Source: a bacterium (GTDB lineage Bacteria > T1Sed10-126). Taken from it: DNA of 10,110 nucleotides. Positions 7,908 through 10,110 of this stretch are shown piece after piece. The notes beneath the pieces were generated by a model. That model was not told where the DNA came from and searched no databases. It worked only from the letters and a program-made list of their open reading frames with translations. The DNA lies in contig PWOD01000060.1 in the NCBI GenBank assembly GCA_003557545.1, positions 1 through 10,110 of the forward strand, read 5' to 3'. A program made the position numbers and the translations under genes. Each line of letters opens with the position of its first letter. Within the stretch, counting starts at the first letter, position 1.

Positions 7908-8141
7908 AAATACATTCCTCCTTGTTAATCTAAACTTCAAACAGGTAAACTTGCCTGAAGCCTTGTCCCACTGCCATCCAACACCCACAGCACGACTTGC
8001 CGGTCCAGCCGGCAGGTTCGCTCGCGGAGGAATGATTTCACCACCTTTCTGCCTGGTTTTTGGCATCTGGCAGGGAACATCTTGCTTCGCATTATTAGAT
8101 TTAAAAGATTACAGCTAGCTTAATTAAAAATGATTCCTCCA
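7908..8141 (-). promoter_or_regulatory. Long structured 5' leader with alternative pairings of the ribosome binding site (riboswitch-like candidate)
   Basis: The binding site GGAGGAATG (minus strand, 7921-7913) has a perfect 9-base complement CATTCCTCC at 8034-8026. A second GGAGGAAT at 8140-8133 can pair with the same complement (8 bp, one mismatch, then 4 more pairs: 8128-8140 with 8026-8038). The two pairings exclude each other. Between complement and binding site lie a hairpin TGCCGG-N5-CCGGCA (7998-8014) and an imperfect hairpin (7935-7960), as in a branched aptamer. Upstream, CTGCC/GGCAG forms another small stem. I recognise no known riboswitch consensus. The open frame across this leader (to 8066) has no binding site of its own. 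Confidence 0.5.
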
Positions 8142-8165
8142 TATTTTACCAGTTTCTAACAATCA

Positions 8166-8194
8166 ATCATAACAAATAGTCAACAGTTTGAGAA
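8166..8194 (-). promoter_or_regulatory. Second candidate promoter in the leader region of paralogue 3
   Basis: Minus strand TTCTCA (8189-8194), 17 nt, TATGAT (8166-8171) preceded by TGT, an extended -10. Predicted start near 8159, giving a ~250-nt leader that includes both copies of GGAGGAAT. A further TGG-TAAAAT at 8143-8151 lacks a -35 box and would start inside the upstream copy. Confidence 0.35.
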
Positions 8195-8259
8195 AAACTT
8201 TTTTCCGCCGACCCCAATTTCATGGCCAGCCAAAAACAACCACCACCCATAATCAGATT

Positions 8260-8290
8260 ATTATATATTACAGGCGTCGGAGATTGTCAA
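8260..8290 (-). promoter_or_regulatory. Near-consensus sigma-70-type promoter for paralogue 3
   Basis: Minus strand TTGACA (8285-8290, perfect -35), then TATATA at 17 nt (8262-8267) or perfect TATAAT at 19 nt (8260-8265). Predicted start near 8253, so the leader to ATG 7907 would be about 345 nt. A 9-bp repeat TTTTCCGCC occurs at 8294-8302, 3 bp upstream of the -35 box, and at 8201-8209. Confidence 0.6.
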
Positions 8291-8309
8291 ATATTTTCCG
8301 CCAGAGAAA

Positions 8310-8338
8310 AAAATAATTCTAAAAGTTTTTTCCCAAGA
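8310..8338 (-). terminator. Weak AT-rich hairpin with U-tract, possible distant terminator of paralogue 2
   Basis: On the minus strand ATTCT...AGAAT closes an A-rich/U-rich hairpin that is followed by TATTTTTTT. The stem is almost free of G-C pairs and lies over 200 nt after the stop, so the assignment is tentative. Confidence 0.25.
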
Positions 8339-8442
8339 ATACAAGCGATAATCTACCCGACCTTTCCACCCGGGCTAATCGGCCTCAAACCACTCGCAAC
8401 TATAACAGCCGGAGATAGCGATTCGGATAACCAGAGCAAGCA

Positions 8443-8541
8443 GGACCGACCTCAACCGGCTGTCGGTCCCGCCAACTCCAGCCCTGCCGCCGGGAGCCAA
8501 CCTTCCTACCCCCGGCGGTTACCCTCTGCTAACAAACAGAG
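8443..8541 (-). repeat. Three successive hairpins after the paralogue 2 gene
   Basis: CTCTG/CAGAG (8524-8528, 8537-8541), CCGCCGGG/CCCGGCGG (8487-8494, 8511-8518) and GGACCGAC/GTCGGTCC (8443-8450, 8462-8469), the last two with perfect 8-bp arms. None is followed by a U-tract on the minus strand, so they fit 3'-end protection, factor-dependent termination or protein sites better than intrinsic termination. Confidence 0.6.
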
Positions 8542-8550
8542 CAAACAACT

Positions 8551-9639
8551 CTAAAATCGAACCGACAGCTCAGCCAGGATCCCACTAAATTTTGCCACAT
8601 CTATGAAAGGTGGCAGATCATCATCCACATCCTGGTCAACATACTCCAGCTTCATCAGGGTTCCGGGCGATATTTCATGGCCCAAACCGACCTGCAGACG
8701 CTCGACCTTACCATCATCATCACTATCTGGATCGATATCGATCTGGCTCCAGCGAACTGCCAGATAACTGGCCGGGGTCAGATCATAGCGACCTTCAAAG
8801 GTCAGGTAGTTGGCCTCACCTATGTCGTTATCGATATCTCCATAGTTAAGATAAAGCTCCAGCGGCGTCAGTCCCCCCAGTCCCAGGTCATAGGTCAGGT
8901 CCAACTGCCAGACATCCAGTTCCTCAACATTACTCAGGTCAGGTGAAATATCACCGATTGTTCCAAGCAGCCGGTAACCATGGTTGGCATAAAAATCCGG
9001 CCCACCAAAGTTATTCAATGTGGGGTCATCATGACTGACCGTGTAGAAGGAACCGGAGGCTCGGAAGCCGGGAAAGATATCCCCGCCGGCCCGCACTGTA
9101 ATGGCCATGTCCCGGTCGTCACTGAAGTTGGAGCCGGTCGTTCCGTTGGTCAGGGCAAGATTCCAGTCCATGGCCTGATAATGACCGGAAAACTCCAGAC
9201 CGGTCTGCGCAGCTCCCAGGTCGGTCACGGCATTACCGATCAGGTTGTTAGACTGCACGTCGGCAATCAGCGACCGGCGGCCGGTCTGATCACCAAAGGG
9301 CAGCTCAAACTGACCGAACTTCAGCTCGCTCATCGGCAGCAGCGCCGCATGGGTTATATATAACTCATAGGCTGCCGTTATCCCCCCAAAGGGAGCCACC
9401 ACCCGGGCAAAACCATCAATACCTGGGGCCACCTCACCGGTTATATCAAGATTAAACTGCAGATCACTAAATCCCCTCTCCTGGGGCTCATCCTCCCATT
9501 CACCGGCGGCTATCCAATCCTCACCCTCAATATCCTGGAAAATTCCGCTGACATGCCCCTCAAAACTTACCTGGGCGGTCGCCGGAACAACCAGCAGGAC
9601 AGTGAGCAAACTAACGATTACCAGTAAAGCTGTCTTCAT
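8551..9639 (-). CDS. Outer-membrane porin-like beta-barrel protein (paralogue 2 of the tandem array)
   Basis: 362 aa from ATG 9639, with AAGGAGG 6 nt upstream. Sec signal MKTALLVIVSLLTVLLVVPA, cleavage near ATA/QV (residue 22-23). The mature part is strand-rich and ends AELSVRF. Family motifs: LKFGQFELPFGDQTGRRS (106-123), DVQSNNLIGNAVTD (127-140), AQTGLEFSGHY (144-154), WQLDLTYD (244-251), LYLNYG (262-267), ERLQVGLGHE (313-322), MKLEYVDQDVDDD (329-341). DIDPDSDDDG (301-310) is a strongly acidic turn with a Ca-loop-like D-x-D-x-D spacing. Strongly acidic overall. The preceding paralogue ends 96 bp upstream, with an attenuator-like hairpin between, so the two may share a transcript whose read-through is controlled. 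The stop is TAG. Function as a porin is inferred from architecture; the ligand is unknown. Confidence 0.7.
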   Translation of the reverse strand: MKTALLVIVSLLTVLLVVPATAQVSFEGHVSGIFQDIEGEDWIAAGEWEDEPQERGFSDLQFNLDITGEVAPGIDGFARVVAPFGGITAAYELYITHAALLPMSELKFGQFELPFGDQTGRRSLIADVQSNNLIGNAVTDLGAAQTGLEFSGHYQAMDWNLALTNGTTGSNFSDDRDMAITVRAGGDIFPGFRASGSFYTVSHDDPTLNNFGGPDFYANHGYRLLGTIGDISPDLSNVEELDVWQLDLTYDLGLGGLTPLELYLNYGDIDNDIGEANYLTFEGRYDLTPASYLAVRWSQIDIDPDSDDDGKVERLQVGLGHEISPGTLMKLEYVDQDVDDDLPPFIDVAKFSGILAELSVRF

Positions 9640-9655
9640 AATTGTCCTCCTTCTT

Positions 9656-9681
9656 AAAAATAACCCCTCTGAACCGGGGTT
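9656..9681 (-). terminator. Attenuator-like terminator between paralogues 1 and 2
   Basis: AACCCC (minus, 9681-9676), 8-nt loop, GGGGTT (9667-9662), then ATTTTT. The U-tract ends just before the AAGGAGG site of the paralogue 2 gene. Partial termination here would set the ratio of the two porins. Confidence 0.6.
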
Positions 9682-9705
9682 GGTAAATCAACAGGATTAA
9701 CTACC

Positions 9706-9725
9706 GGCGAACCCGCGGGCTCGCC
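9706..9725 (-). repeat. GC-rich hairpin after the paralogue 1 stop
   Basis: GGCGA-A-CCC / GGG-C-TCGCC around a central GC, 10 bases after the TAA of the partial porin gene. No U-tract follows. Probably a 3'-end stabiliser or processing site. Confidence 0.4.
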
Positions 9726-9735
9726 CTGAACGGTT

Positions 9736-10110
9736 TTAAAAACTGATCGACAACTCGGCGGCCACACCGTCAAAGCTCGGATCATCGTCCGGGTCCTGGC
9801 TAACATATTCCAGTTTTACCAGGGTATTGGGAGCCAGCTGGTGACCCAGGCCGATCTGCAGCCGGTCCACCTTGTGGCCACCAACATCATCTTCCTCGAT
9901 ATCAGCCTGGCTGAAGCGGGCGGCCAGGTAGCTGACCGGCGTCAGATTGTACCGGGCTTCAACCGTAAAATAATCAACGGCAACATCGTCCGGCAACGGC
10001 GGCGGTGGTGTTAAACCACGTATATCAGTAACATCAGTAAACTCCAGCTGACCGTAGTTGAAATAAAGTTCGGCGGGCCAGCCCAACGCCAGCGAAAGAT
10101 CATAGGTCAG
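9736..10110 (-). CDS. Outer-membrane porin-like beta-barrel protein (paralogue 1, C-terminal part only)
   Basis: The last 124 residues of a barrel protein whose start lies beyond the right edge. The frame is open to the edge and begins LTYDLSLALGWPAELYFNYG, which aligns with LTYDLGLGG...LELYLNYG in the next gene; the TTG at 10086 is therefore internal, not a start. Further motifs: VDYFTVEARYNLTPVSYLAARFSQ, an acidic turn DIEEDD, HKVDRLQIGLGHQ, LVKLEYVSQDPDDD, and the end AELSISF. The C-terminal Phe and strand pattern support an outer-membrane barrel. A turn containing PPPPLPDD is peculiar to this copy. The stop is TAA, followed 10 bases later by a GC-rich hairpin. Confidence 0.68.
   Translation of the reverse strand: MTYDLSLALGWPAELYFNYGQLEFTDVTDIRGLTPPPPLPDDVAVDYFTVEARYNLTPVSYLAARFSQADIEEDDVGGHKVDRLQIGLGHQLAPNTLVKLEYVSQDPDDDPSFDGVAAELSISF

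Noticed and set aside
7908-8066. 53-codon N-terminal extension of the paralogue 3 porin
   Set aside because: The signal peptide and the strong AAGGAGG site both place the start at 7907; the extension overlaps the structured leader.
8167-8250. 27-codon open frame on the minus strand starting about 3 nt after the predicted transcript start
   Set aside because: No binding site and no recognisable product. A leaderless regulatory peptide is possible but unsupported.
8222-8554. 110-codon open frame on the + strand
   Set aside because: It covers the promoter and hairpins of the opposite strand, runs into the end of the porin gene, has no ribosome binding site and has a low-complexity Pro/Ser/Gln-rich product.
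1-10110. CRISPR array, tRNA, rRNA, insertion sequence or phage genes
   Set aside because: No regularly spaced repeats, no cloverleaf-like segment, no transposase or integrase motifs and no terminal inverted repeats seen.
1-10110. Genome-wide reassignment of TGA to a sense codon
   Set aside because: Over 2000 other codons in long genes contain no TGA, Trp is encoded by TGG throughout, and one gene ends in TGA.

Overview
The window looks like a chromosomal segment of a diderm bacterium, probably anaerobic or microaerophilic and with no close relative that I can name. The outer membrane is inferred from four consecutive genes whose products have Sec signal peptides, beta-barrel-like strand patterns and a terminal Phe or Trp. 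RNase Y and YtxH/DUF948 proteins are common in Firmicutes but also occur in many other phyla. Ribosome binding sites are strong (AAGGAGG). GC content is moderate, with a habit of CCGG/GACCGG words. I cannot assign a phylum from this sequence.

Region 1 (2-2476, + strand) is the C-terminal half of a very large NAD-dependent glutamate dehydrogenase of the ~180 kDa family. It starts outside the window. It carries an in-frame TGA at 215-217, ten codons after the catalytic Lys, so the gene is either a recent pseudogene, a sequencing error or recoded.

Region 2 (2543-5227, - strand) is a compact run: ferredoxin, a DUF948-like membrane protein, a YtxH-like membrane protein, and an RNase Y-type protein (membrane anchor, coiled coil, KH, HD). 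The HD phosphohydrolase core is intact but the KH GxxG loop is lost. The DUF948 and YtxH genes overlap, and the other gaps are about 30 bp. The run ends convergently with the glutamate dehydrogenase gene, 66 bp away.

Region 3 (5402-10110, - strand) is a tandem array of four paralogous outer-membrane barrel/porin-like genes, the first (at the right edge) truncated by the window. Three have Asp-rich turns near the C-terminus. The fourth (5402-6454) is more divergent, has no such turns, ends in Trp and may start at an ATT codon. The array is separated by regulatory-looking DNA: an attenuator-like hairpin plus U-tract directly before the ribosome binding site of the second gene; three U-tract-less hairpins after the second gene; a near-consensus promoter and a long leader before the third gene; and tandem terminators, then an extended -10 promoter with GACCGG dyads, before the fourth.

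The most interesting signal is the leader at 7908-8141. The ribosome binding site of the third porin gene has a perfect 9-base complement about 100 nt upstream in the transcript. A second copy of the binding-site octamer lies further upstream and can pair with the same complement. This is the layout of a switch with two exclusive pairings, and it matches no riboswitch class I recognise.

Stretches without a gene over 300 bases: 6455-6758 (two hairpin terminators, promoter, dyads) and 7908-8550 (leader, promoter, three hairpins).
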